Positions 8,214-16,076 of a DNA stretch of 64,000 bases are shown here, one piece after another. This stretch comes from JAXDMU01 sp963762435 (GTDB lineage Bacteria; Pseudomonadota; Alphaproteobacteria; ATCC43930; CGMCC-115725): NCBI GenBank assembly GCA_963762435.1, contig CAVXLN010000003.1, positions 248,001 to 312,000 of the forward strand, in the 5' to 3' direction. A program made the position numbers and the translations under genes. Every line of letters starts with the position of its first letter. Position 1 is the first letter of the stretch. The notes under the pieces are model-generated. The model saw only the letters and a program-made list of their open reading frames with translations. It had not been told where the DNA came from and ran no database searches.

Positions 8214-9680
8214 TCAGGCGAGCGGAATCCTGAGCTTGATCGGTGCCGCCAGCGCCTGACGCGGTAATCGGGGCCAGAGCCTGAGATCGGCCCAGATCCG
8301 TGCTTGCGCCCGCGCCGAGCGATCGGCCGGCACCAAAGTCACCTGAGCCTCGCGGAAAGGGCGCGCCGGATCGCCGGTCGAGGCAAGATCGGCCTCCGGT
8401 CCGACGAACTGCCCGAGCCAGGCATTGAGCCGGGCGGCACAGGCATCCAGCGACGACCCGGTCTCGAACGCCTCGCCGGCGAGCATCGTCAGCACCTGGA
8501 TTGAGTGCGTGATGGCCAGCATGGCAGGCAGCTGTGCTGCGATCGCAACATGGCGCGTGATGGCCGGATCGTCATATTCGCGCGACTTCTGGAATGTCGG
8601 CACACCGAGGAAGCGGAGCTCGGCGGACGCATCGGTCCGGGCCAGACAGGCGAGGCCGAGCCGGGACAGCAGCGCCTCGCGCTCGCCCGCGATCTCGATC
8701 TCGGGCTCGAACCGGCCCACCGATCCTTCGAGCGCCAAGCCCCATCCGGTCGCGGCGACGCACTCGGCGATGCGCGCGCCGAGCAAATAGGCGCCATTGA
8801 TCGAGACGGTCCCGGCCTCGACCCGCGGCATGACCAGCGTCACGTAACGGGCCGCATCCCGCTCGCGCAGACCGCGCCATTTCGCGAAGTCGGGCCGTTC
8901 GAAGCGGCGCCGAAGCTCATTGTCGCCCAGCTCTTCGAGTGCTGTCATCCGGTCGACGCCGAAGAGATAAGGCGAGACGCCGGCGAGGACCGGCACAGAC
9001 GCGTCGGCCGCAAGGTTGGCCAGCGAGCCTAAGCTTTCGACCGATTGCGCTGCATGGCTGAATTCAAGATCGGCGATGAGGAGATCGGGCGCCGGCGCGT
9101 CGTCCGGGTCGAAGAGCGAAGCGAACAGCGTCTCCGGATCGGCGCTCAGCGCCTTGGCCAGCGCCGGCTCGGCGATCGGAATAATCTGGAGGGAGAGGGC
9201 CGCCATCCCGGCCACGCGCTGAGCCAGTAGCTGCAGGCCGCGCCAGCCGGCTTCGAGCCGGCGGAAGGCGGGATCGCCCCTCACTCCGTCGATCTGCCGC
9301 GCGAGACCGGCATCGTCCTGTTGCGGCGCAGCATTCCCAGGGGCGCGCAGCAGCTGCTCGAACGGGCTCGCCGTCGGTTGCGCGCGCAGCCCGAGAGCGG
9401 CCGCGAGCGGACCGATTTGCCGGCCGAGCCCTGCCGGCGTGAAATCATCGAGGGCCGCGAAGCGCAGCGTCAGGCGGATCGCGCTGTCGTCATTCTGCAG
9501 CAGATTGTCGATGGTGAGGCTGAGCGTCGGGCCGAGCAGACGCAGCACCGCTTCCAGAGTTTCAGCCGAAATCTCGACATAGCGGCGCGGTGCTGGGGTG
9601 TCGCCGAGGAAATCGCCGATGACGCCGATGACGTAGGGCGGCGTGGAGGGTGTGTCGTCCTGGCTGGAAGGCATGCTCAT
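8214..9680 (-). CDS. Orphan fused TssB-TssC type VI sheath protein
   Basis: The N-terminal 150 or so residues resemble the small sheath subunit TssB: PYVIGVIGDFLGD, an EISAETLEAVLRLLGPTLSL segment, and LDDFTPAGLGRQIGPLAAAL. The rest resembles the large subunit TssC: LLIADLEFSHA, VPVLAGVSPYLFGVDRMTAL, WRGLRERDAARYVTLVMPRV and GAYLLGARIAECVAATGW. TssB and TssC normally are separate proteins of about 165 and 495 residues that co-assemble, so one 488-residue chain is a compact fusion. No other tss gene is nearby. ATG 9680 has GGAAAA upstream; an in-frame ATG at 9722 has no ribosome site. The role could be an alternative sheath or a sheath-derived scaffold. Confidence 0.78.
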   Translation of the reverse strand: MSMPSSQDDTPSTPPYVIGVIGDFLGDTPAPRRYVEISAETLEAVLRLLGPTLSLTIDNLLQNDDSAIRLTLRFAALDDFTPAGLGRQIGPLAAALGLRAQPTASPFEQLLRAPGNAAPQQDDAGLARQIDGVRGDPAFRRLEAGWRGLQLLAQRVAGMAALSLQIIPIAEPALAKALSADPETLFASLFDPDDAPAPDLLIADLEFSHAAQSVESLGSLANLAADASVPVLAGVSPYLFGVDRMTALEELGDNELRRRFERPDFAKWRGLRERDAARYVTLVMPRVEAGTVSINGAYLLGARIAECVAATGWGLALEGSVGRFEPEIEIAGEREALLSRLGLACLARTDASAELRFLGVPTFQKSREYDDPAITRHVAIAAQLPAMLAITHSIQVLTMLAGEAFETGSSLDACAARLNAWLGQFVGPEADLASTGDPARPFREAQVTLVPADRSARAQARIWADLRLWPRLPRQALAAPIKLRIPLA

Positions 9681-9833
9681 CTCGATTTTCCGCCCGCTGC
9701 CAACCGTTGGAAAATCGCACATTAAGAATGTCGTGGAAAGCTATCCCGCTTGCCGGCCCAAGCTCCGCTGCAACGCGGCATAAATCCTGCATTGCAGTGC
9801 AGCATCGTCAATCGAGCAGGATGGTGGTTGAGA

Positions 9834-10049
9834 ATGGTGATTGCGCTGGTTATGACCTATTGTCTGGCAACGGGCACCGAATGCCATGACGAACGGCCTC
9901 TGCTGCCCGAGCAGGAAATCGGCTTGACGCTCATGAGCTGCCCAATTATCGGGCAGCAGATCGGCGCGCAATATGTCGCCGAGCATCCCGACTGGCGCGT
10001 CAAATCCTATCGGTGCGAAATCGACAAGCCGAAATCGGAGAATACGTAG
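9834..10049 (+). CDS. Small cysteine-containing protein, probably exported
   Basis: This is a 71-residue hypothetical protein. It starts with a short hydrophobic stretch (MVIALVMTYCLAT), carries four cysteines (C10, C17, C36 and C60) and ends with the pattern AEHPDWRVKSYRC. I recognise this arrangement, with a Cys-containing middle and a terminal HPxWxVxxxxC, from short uncharacterised alphaproteobacterial proteins, but no function is known to me. ATG 9834 is chosen over an upstream in-frame ATG at 9750 because similarity begins here. It stands alone between a leftward sheath protein and a leftward STAS gene. Confidence 0.6.
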   Translation: MVIALVMTYCLATGTECHDERPLLPEQEIGLTLMSCPIIGQQIGAQYVAEHPDWRVKSYRCEIDKPKSENT

Positions 10050-10076
10050 GAGCGGATCAGGGCAGAGGATCGAGGA

Positions 10077-10394
10077 TCAGGCGGCGGCACTCGAGGCCCG
10101 GGTCGGGATTGCTTTGTCGATCCGGAGCGACTGGATCAGCCGCTGCGGCTGGTCGCGCAGGCCTTGGAGCGTCAGCGTACGCTTGCCGGCGTAAAGCCGC
10201 TTGAACAGGAAGACCAGGCAGCCGACCCCCGAGGAGTCCAGGAAATTCACCTTGGAAAATTCCATTACCACGTTGGCCGTAGATTTTGCGACGATGTCTT
10301 CGAGCATAGGCCGGGCATCGCCCACGGCCAGCGCGTCGAACTCGCCTTCCAGGGTGATGATCACCGTGTTGGGGTCGACATACGTCGCTTGCAT
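10077..10394 (-). CDS. STAS-domain anti-sigma factor antagonist
   Basis: This is a single STAS domain of 105 residues related to SpoIIAA/RsbV. The phosphorylatable serine region is FLDSSGVGCLVFL, with the likely phosphoserine near residue 55. In partner-switch systems an RsbW-type kinase phosphorylates such a protein, a PP2C/SpoIIE phosphatase reverses this, and the unphosphorylated form binds the kinase or another target. A protein carrying both partner domains lies 2.2 kb away at 12560-14152. ATG 10394 follows GGAG with a nine-base gap; an in-frame ATG at 10409 has a weaker site. It is divergent from the sugar transferase across about 210 bp. Confidence 0.88.
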   Translation of the reverse strand: MQATYVDPNTVIITLEGEFDALAVGDARPMLEDIVAKSTANVVMEFSKVNFLDSSGVGCLVFLFKRLYAGKRTLTLQGLRDQPQRLIQSLRIDKAIPTRASSAAA

Positions 10395-10604
10395 CGATCT
10401 GGTCTCCATCCCGCGCCGGCGGATCTATAGCGCAGCTTCTCTGTCGAGTGTATCTCACAAACGGTTGACCGTTCCTCAACATTCCTACGAACCGCCGAAA
10501 AGCAACGAAGTTTCAATATCCTTCATGCGAGGCTGGGGGCGAGCTCAAGGGATGTTCCCAAGACCCGCGCAGATCCCGCTTGGACTACAATTCGGTTGGA
10601 CAGC

Positions 10605-11387
10605 ATGATTGTTTGGATCTCCGTGGCTGCAATCCTTGTCCTGTCGGGGCTGAGTTACATGCTCTTTGCCAGAAGCTTGTTCGCACGACGCCTGTCATCC
10701 GGACAAGAGCGGCACCAGCTCAACACGCTGCCGATCGAGGCGCCGGCGCCGAAACTCAATCACATCTCCCGTGCCACACGGGTCGGCAAGCGCGGCTTCG
10801 ATATCGCAGTATCGCTGATCGGCCTTGCGGTCGGCGGCTTCTTCGCCGCTCCGATCGCGATCGCCATCCGGGTAAGCTCGCCCGGGCCCATCGTGTTCCG
10901 CCAGCTCAGGATCGGCCGCGCGCTCGATGACCGGACCGAGCTCTTCATGATGTACAAGTTCCGCAGCATGTATATCGATGCCGAGGCGCGCACCGGCCCC
11001 GTCTGGGCCACGAAGAACGACCCGCGCATCACCCCGGTCGGCCGGTTCCTGCGCAAGACCCGGCTCGACGAGATCCCGCAGCTGATCAATGTGCTCCGGG
11101 GCGACATGTCGCTGGTCGGCCCGCGCCCGGAACGGCCGGGCATCGCGCACCGGCTGGAGGACGCGATCCCGTTCTTCACCGAGCGCACCTTCGGCATCCG
11201 GCCCGGGATCACCGGCCTCGCCCAGGTCAATCAGGGCTATGATGAATCGCTCGACGATGTCCGTTCCAAGGTGCTCTACGATCATGCCTACGGGCTCGCG
11301 ATCATGAGCTTCTGGGGCTGGCTCAGCACCGATCTCGCGATCCTCTGGAAGACCTTCGCCGTCGTCATCGGCCGCAAGGGACAATAA
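10605..11387 (+). CDS. Membrane sugar transferase (polyprenyl-phosphate glycosyl-1-phosphate transferase type)
   Basis: Members of this family transfer the first sugar-1-phosphate onto undecaprenyl phosphate to start exopolysaccharide or O-antigen assembly at the inner membrane. The 260-residue protein has an N-terminal membrane helix (about 2-20), a second hydrophobic segment near 65-90 (GFDIAVSLIGLAVGGFFAAPI), and the signature motifs SSPGPIVFRQLRIG, FMMYKFRSM, RKTRLDEIPQLINVL, GDMSLVGPRPE and RPGITGLAQVN. This is the short WbaP/PssA-like form without the extra N-terminal helices. ATG 10605 is preferred over a TTG nine bases upstream. Its TAA stop is duplicated by the MITE that follows. Confidence 0.92.
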   Translation: MIVWISVAAILVLSGLSYMLFARSLFARRLSSGQERHQLNTLPIEAPAPKLNHISRATRVGKRGFDIAVSLIGLAVGGFFAAPIAIAIRVSSPGPIVFRQLRIGRALDDRTELFMMYKFRSMYIDAEARTGPVWATKNDPRITPVGRFLRKTRLDEIPQLINVLRGDMSLVGPRPERPGIAHRLEDAIPFFTERTFGIRPGITGLAQVNQGYDESLDDVRSKVLYDHAYGLAIMSFWGWLSTDLAILWKTFAVVIGRKGQ

Positions 11388-11529
11388 GAGTTTGTTTGAA
11401 AATGCGCGCTGCACCGGCCCACTCCCCCACCCGGCCACCCATGCCATGATACTGACGTGGGTGGCCGGGTGGGGGAGTGGGCTGGCCCCGGCACCGAAAA
11501 TGCGTCTCCGCGCATTTTCAAACAGGCTC
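11388..11529. mobile_element. 142-bp MITE with nested inverted repeats and TAA target duplication
   Basis: Terminal inverted repeats of about 21 bp begin GAG-TTTGTTTGAAAATGCGCG on the left and GAG-CCTGTTTGAAAATGCGCG on the complementary right end (11509-11529), with two mismatches. Nested inside is a perfect 25-bp inverted repeat (11417-11441 and 11458-11482) with a 16-base loop. Both ends are flanked by TAA (11385-11387 and 11530-11532), which fits the three-base target duplication typical of part of the IS5 family. It has no coding capacity. The left TAA is the stop codon of the sugar transferase gene. The long hairpin probably also acts as a transcription or mRNA-end structure. Confidence 0.8.
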
Positions 11530-11618
11530 TAAGAGTCCTCTTATCAAGCTCGGCCGACGGAGAAATTGACGGCGCCCGGTTTCGCGGCGATCTTTTAGCT
11601 CATCTCTCTGGAGGCTTC

Positions 11619-12563
11619 ATGGCGCGCTTCCTTGTTACCGGCGGCTGCGGCTTCATCGGCTCGCATCTGGTCGACAGCCTGCTCAAGGACGGCCATCAGG
11701 TCGTCGTGCTGGACGACCTCTCGACCGGCAAGCGGGACAATCTCGACCCGAGGGCGGAGCTCATCGTCGGCGACGTGACCGATGCGGATCTCGTGGCCCG
11801 GGCGATGGACGGGGCCGAAGGCTGCTTCCATCTCGCCGCCATCGCCTCCGTCGCGCGCTCGAACGAGGATTGGCTCGGCACCCACCGCGCCAACCAGACC
11901 GGCTCGATCACGCTCTTCGATGCGGCGCGGCCGCGCGGCGGCAGGCCCGCCATCCCGGTCGTCTACGCCTCCTCCGCCGCGATCTATGGCGATGCCGAGC
12001 GCATGCCGATCGACGAGGATACGCCCGCCCGGCCACTCACCGCCTATGGCGCGGACAAGCTCGGCTCCGAGCTTCATGGCCGCGTCGCCTTTCATGTCCA
12101 TGGCGTGCCGACCACCGGCTTGCGCTTCTTCAATGTCTATGGCCCGCGCCAGGATCCGGCCTCGCCCTACTCCGGCGTGATCTCGATCTTCGCCGACCGG
12201 ATCGAGGGCGGCCGGCCGATCGCGATCCATGGCGACGGGCAGCAAAGCCGCGACTTCATCTATGTCGCCGATGTCGTGGCACATCTCCGCGCGGCGATGG
12301 CGACCGGGACCACGGGCTTCCGTGTCTTCAATGTCTGCACCGGCCGCGCCACCTCGGTCGCATCCTTGGCGCAGATCATCGCTGGCCGCCTCGCTGTCGA
12401 GCCCGAGATCGGCCATGGCCCGGCCCGGCCCGGCGATATCCGCCATTCGATCGGCACTCCCGATCGCGCCAAGGCGGACCTCGGCGTTTCGGCCGAGATC
12501 ACGATCGAGGACGGGCTCGGCCGGCTCCTTGATTGGGTCAAGGAACAGGCGCATCCGAGATGA
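11619..12563 (+). CDS. NAD-dependent sugar epimerase/dehydratase (extended SDR)
   Basis: This is a nucleotide-sugar epimerase of the GalE/WbpP type, probably interconverting UDP-hexoses for polysaccharide synthesis together with the upstream sugar transferase. The 314-residue protein has the Rossmann glycine motif GGCGFIGSH (8-16), catalytic Ser119 region (YASSAAIYGD), and the Tyr143-x3-Lys147 pair (YGADK). Downstream are the family motifs RFFNVYGPRQ and SRDFIYVADV. ATG 11619 follows GGAGG at a good distance. The exact substrate cannot be read from sequence. It ends by ATGA overlap with the HATPase-REC-SpoIIE gene, so their translation is coupled. Confidence 0.9.
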   Translation: MARFLVTGGCGFIGSHLVDSLLKDGHQVVVLDDLSTGKRDNLDPRAELIVGDVTDADLVARAMDGAEGCFHLAAIASVARSNEDWLGTHRANQTGSITLFDAARPRGGRPAIPVVYASSAAIYGDAERMPIDEDTPARPLTAYGADKLGSELHGRVAFHVHGVPTTGLRFFNVYGPRQDPASPYSGVISIFADRIEGGRPIAIHGDGQQSRDFIYVADVVAHLRAAMATGTTGFRVFNVCTGRATSVASLAQIIAGRLAVEPEIGHGPARPGDIRHSIGTPDRAKADLGVSAEITIEDGLGRLLDWVKEQAHPR

Positions 12564-14152
12564 TCGATACCGAGGCGCCGCTCTGGGCCGGTGAGACCGC
12601 GCCGACACTTGCCGGCATCCGCGAGCTCAGGCGCTCCTTCGCCACCCGGATTGCCGAGCTGCCGCTCGACCGCGAGCTGGGCGAGGATCTGGCGGTGGCG
12701 CTGGTCGAGATCGGCGTGAATGTCGCCGAGCACGCGACCGGCACCAGCCGCATCAAGGCCGAGTTGCGGCACCAGGAGCATGATTGGACGCTGACCGTCG
12801 CCGATGACGGCGAACCATTGCTGCGCGACATCGGCAGCTTTCGCGACCATACGCTGCGCCGGCCGGACCCGCTTCAGGAATCGGGCCGCGGGCTCTTCAT
12901 CGTAGCGGCGCGGTTCCCGCAGCATCTCTATGTGCCGCGCGGCTGGGGCCAGCCCAGCGACAGCGTCCGGGTGCTCCGCCCGCTCAACCGCTTCATCGTG
13001 CGCGGCGCCGATATCACGAACGGCACCGGCTATCCGCGCATCCTCGTGGTCGACGACGATCCGGTGCAGCGCATGGCGGTGCAACTCTATCTGCGCGGCC
13101 TCTACACGGTCATGGCGCGCGCCAGCGCCGCCGAAGCCGAGATCGAGGCCAAGCTGCAGACGCCGGACCTCATCATCTCGGACATCCATATGCCCGACAG
13201 CGACGGGCTCGCCTTCCGCGACCGGCTGTCGCGCGAGCCGGAGCTCGGCCTCGTCCCTTTCCTGTTCCTGACCAGCGACCGCAGCCCCGGCGCCACGGCG
13301 GCGGCCAACGAGGCCGGCATCGACGACATGCTCTATAAGCCGCTCGACAAGACGCGGCTCGTCAGCGTGCTCGGGCGGATCCTGAAACGGCAACAGCAGA
13401 TGAAGGCGCTGAGGCGTCACGAGAGCTCGGCAGCGAATACCAGCAACCGCTTCGCCGGCCCCTCCCTGCCGGCCCAAGTCGGCCCCTTCACGATCGCCGC
13501 CCGGCGGGTCTCGGCCGGCCAGCCGATCGATGTCAATGTGCTGGGCGGCGACCATATCTGGCATCGCCACACGCCGGATGGTTTCCAGCTGATGCTGTGC
13601 GACGCGATGGGGCATGGCGCCGGCGCCTGGCCGCTCGCCATGGCCAATCTGGGCTTCGTCAAGGGCGCCGCCATGAGCATGGGACCGGGCATCGGTCCCG
13701 GCATCTTCATCGCCACTCTCTCCGACCTCTTGAGCGACGAGGGCCTGCTGCAGGGGGCCACGCTCACCGCACTCGGCTGCTGGCTGCGCGACGACGGCAA
13801 GGTGGCGCTCGCCAATGCCGGCCAGCCGTCGCCGCTCCTCGCCGACCATGCCGGCATCACCGAGATCCCGCTCGAAGGCGGGCTCCTCGGCCTCATTCCC
13901 GGCCAGAGCTATGAGGAGAAAGTGCTCGAGCTCAAGCCTGGCAGCCGGCTGGTGCTGCTGACCGACGGCTTCATCGACGTCGCCGACCCGGTCGTGGCGG
14001 GCCTCGCAATAGGCTCGATCAAGGCCGACCTCACGGCGTTGGCCGACCGGCCGGTGCCGGACATCGCCGACGGGCTGCTGCGGGCGCATCTCCTGCGCAG
14101 CGGTGGCCGGACCGAGGATGACAGCATGGTCTGCGTCATCGGGCTCGGATAG
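12560..14152 (+). CDS. HATPase-REC-SpoIIE fusion regulator (partner-switch kinase/phosphatase)
   Basis: This 530-residue protein has three modules. Residues about 15-140 are an RsbW-like ATPase with N-box LVEIGVNVAEHA (Asn54), G1 box VADDGEP and G2 box ESGRGLFIV. Residues about 160-278 are a receiver domain with the DDD acidic cluster, phosphoacceptor Asp208 (IISDIHMP) and Lys260. Residues about 305-528 are a PP2C/SpoIIE phosphatase with GGD (329-331), LCDAMGHG (346-353), LANAGQPSP, LLTDGFID and TEDDSM. A receiver could therefore gate opposing kinase and phosphatase activities on a STAS protein, and one is encoded at 10077-10394. ATG 12560 overlaps the epimerase stop (ATGA). Confidence 0.9.
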   Translation: MIDTEAPLWAGETAPTLAGIRELRRSFATRIAELPLDRELGEDLAVALVEIGVNVAEHATGTSRIKAELRHQEHDWTLTVADDGEPLLRDIGSFRDHTLRRPDPLQESGRGLFIVAARFPQHLYVPRGWGQPSDSVRVLRPLNRFIVRGADITNGTGYPRILVVDDDPVQRMAVQLYLRGLYTVMARASAAEAEIEAKLQTPDLIISDIHMPDSDGLAFRDRLSREPELGLVPFLFLTSDRSPGATAAANEAGIDDMLYKPLDKTRLVSVLGRILKRQQQMKALRRHESSAANTSNRFAGPSLPAQVGPFTIAARRVSAGQPIDVNVLGGDHIWHRHTPDGFQLMLCDAMGHGAGAWPLAMANLGFVKGAAMSMGPGIGPGIFIATLSDLLSDEGLLQGATLTALGCWLRDDGKVALANAGQPSPLLADHAGITEIPLEGGLLGLIPGQSYEEKVLELKPGSRLVLLTDGFIDVADPVVAGLAIGSIKADLTALADRPVPDIADGLLRAHLLRSGGRTEDDSMVCVIGLG

Positions 14153-14269
14153 AACAGTTCGATCTTTTTCGCGTGAAGCATCGACACCGGTTTCGCGGCA
14201 GGGTCGTTTCGTCCTATGCTGCCGGCGGCAAACATAATCGGAATAATCCGAACGCCGGAGGGAAGCATC

Positions 14270-15481
14270 ATGGAACTGGCGCCTGACCACGCCGGATTTT
14301 CGGCGCGGCGGCTCGACCGCCTGACCGATCATCTCATGCGCAACTATATCGATCCGGGCAAGCTCGTGGGATGTCAGCTGGCCGTCGCCCGGCACGGCCA
14401 CCTCGCTTACCATAGGAGCTTCGGGCTCAGCGATCGCGAGCGCGGCAAGAAGATGGAAGACGATACCATCTTCCGCATCTATTCGATGACCAAGCCGATC
14501 ACCTCGGTGGCATTGATGATGCTCTACGAGCAGGGCTATTTTCAGCTCAACGACCCGGTCTCGCGCTTCATCCCGGAATGGCAGGACCACCAGGTCTGGG
14601 TGTCGGGCTCGGGCGAGGCGATGGTCACCGAGGCGCCGAAGCGGCCGATGAGCTTCCGCCATGTTCTCAGCCATTCGGGTGGCCTTACATATGGCGCCAC
14701 CGACCACCCGGTCGACCAGGCCTATCGCGACGCCGGCATCCGCCGCGACCGCAGCGAACCGCTGGGCCTCTTCGTCCGCAAGCTCGCGAAGGTGCCGCTG
14801 CGCTATCAGCCGGGCGAACGCTGGATGTATTCCTTCTCGACCGATATTTGCGGCCATCTGGTCGAGGCGATCTCGGGACGGCGGCTCGACGATTTCTTCC
14901 GCGAAAACATCTTCGAGCCGCTCGGCATGGTCGACACGGCCTTCTCGGTGGCACCCGAAAACGCCCACCGTTTCGCCGCCAACTATCAGCGCCAGCCAAA
15001 CAAGTCGCTGACGCTCATCGACGATCCGACGACCAGCGTGTTCCTGGAGCAGCCGGGCTTCCTCTCGGGCGGCGGCGGGCTCACCGGCACGATCGCCGAT
15101 TATATGCGCTTCTGCGACATGCTGCGTCAGGGCGGCCGCCACGGCGGCCATCGCCTCCTGGGCTCGCGCACGCTCGAGCTCATGTGCAAGAATCATCTGT
15201 CCGGCGGCCAGGACCTGACCGATCTGGCGATCGGCAGCTTCTCCGAAACCACCAATGAGGGCATCGGCTTCGGTCTGGGATTCGCCACCACGCTCGACCA
15301 GGTCAAGCATGGCGGGCTCGGCGAAGGCGATTTCTACTGGGGCGGTGCGGCCTCGACCATCTTCTGGGTCGACCCCAAGGAAGATCTGATCGCGGTTTTC
15401 ATGACCCAGCTGATGCCGTCGGGCACGTTCAACTTCCGCGGCCAGCTGAAGAGCATCATTTATTCGGCCCTCGAAGAATAG
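14270..15481 (+). CDS. Serine hydrolase of the class C beta-lactamase/EstB fold
   Basis: Proteins of this fold act as esterases, D-aminopeptidases or beta-lactamases. The 403-residue protein has the catalytic Ser72-x-x-Lys75 (SMTK) and a tyrosine motif at 187 (YSF) in place of Tyr-x-Asn, which favours an esterase over a true lactamase. LSHSGGLTYG and the C-terminal WGGAASTIFWVDP region also match. There is no signal peptide, so it is probably cytosolic. ATG 14270 follows a strong GGAGGGA; an in-frame ATG at 14216 lacks a site. It is monocistronic or weakly linked to the next gene. Confidence 0.86.
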   Translation: MELAPDHAGFSARRLDRLTDHLMRNYIDPGKLVGCQLAVARHGHLAYHRSFGLSDRERGKKMEDDTIFRIYSMTKPITSVALMMLYEQGYFQLNDPVSRFIPEWQDHQVWVSGSGEAMVTEAPKRPMSFRHVLSHSGGLTYGATDHPVDQAYRDAGIRRDRSEPLGLFVRKLAKVPLRYQPGERWMYSFSTDICGHLVEAISGRRLDDFFRENIFEPLGMVDTAFSVAPENAHRFAANYQRQPNKSLTLIDDPTTSVFLEQPGFLSGGGGLTGTIADYMRFCDMLRQGGRHGGHRLLGSRTLELMCKNHLSGGQDLTDLAIGSFSETTNEGIGFGLGFATTLDQVKHGGLGEGDFYWGGAASTIFWVDPKEDLIAVFMTQLMPSGTFNFRGQLKSIIYSALEE

Positions 15482-15608
15482 CGGGGTGAATCAGCGGGCG
15501 CGTTCACGCGCGCCCGCGCCGTTCAACTTTCCAGTGGCACCGCCAGCGCGCGAAGCGCATAGATTGTCTTCAGGGTCCGGGACATATCCGCGAATACTGG
15601 AGAACGAG

Positions 15609-15998
15609 ATGTCAACTCTCGCCTTCGATCGTCAAAACAGCACAATAACGCTGACGGACGCCAGCAATAACAATGTCGGCAGCTGGGACGCCGCCAATAA
15701 CGTCGATTCGCATAGCCTCGGTCCATGGCCGGACGGTGCCTACGGGTTTTCCTATCACAAATCGCACCCGGACGACGCGCCGGACTCGCCCTATGGCAGC
15801 TCCGGCATCTTCGTCTTCGAGGTGCCCGGGCGAACCGCGATGGGCGTCCATTCCGGCCGGCAGAATTCCACGGACGGCGCCGGGCGGACGGGATTTCAAT
15901 ATTGCACGGAAGGCTGCGTCCGGACGACCGATGCGGCCATGGCGATCCTGGTCGAGACGCACAATTTGGACGCAATCACCTCGCTCACGGTCGGCTGA
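15609..15998 (+). CDS. Small L,D-transpeptidase-like protein without signal peptide
   Basis: This is a 129-residue protein of unknown function. Its second half carries the spacing typical of the YkuD catalytic motif: His81-Ser-Gly-Arg (MGVHSGR), then Cys103 in TEGCVRTTDAA. In L,D-transpeptidases the motif is HG followed by SxGC[IV]R. The first half (LTDASNNNVGSWDAANN, LGPWPDGAYGFSYH) resembles the strands before the active site in small Tlde1/DUF2778-like domains. No secretion signal is visible, which is unusual for a peptidoglycan enzyme but is found in toxins delivered by type VI systems. ATG 15609 has GGAG nine bases upstream. Function is inferred from the motif only. Confidence 0.6.
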   Translation: MSTLAFDRQNSTITLTDASNNNVGSWDAANNVDSHSLGPWPDGAYGFSYHKSHPDDAPDSPYGSSGIFVFEVPGRTAMGVHSGRQNSTDGAGRTGFQYCTEGCVRTTDAAMAILVETHNLDAITSLTVG

Positions 15999-16076
15999 GC
16001 ACTATTTCGTTCCTTCCATCGCCGGCCCGGCCGCATAGAGTGCTGATGCGACGCCAAAGGCAGGGATGGTGAGAGA

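Noticed and set aside
12260..15310. A 1016-codon open frame on the minus strand
   Set aside because: It runs antisense to the epimerase, the HATPase-REC-SpoIIE protein and the serine hydrolase, all with clear catalytic motifs. Long antisense frames are common in DNA of this GC content.
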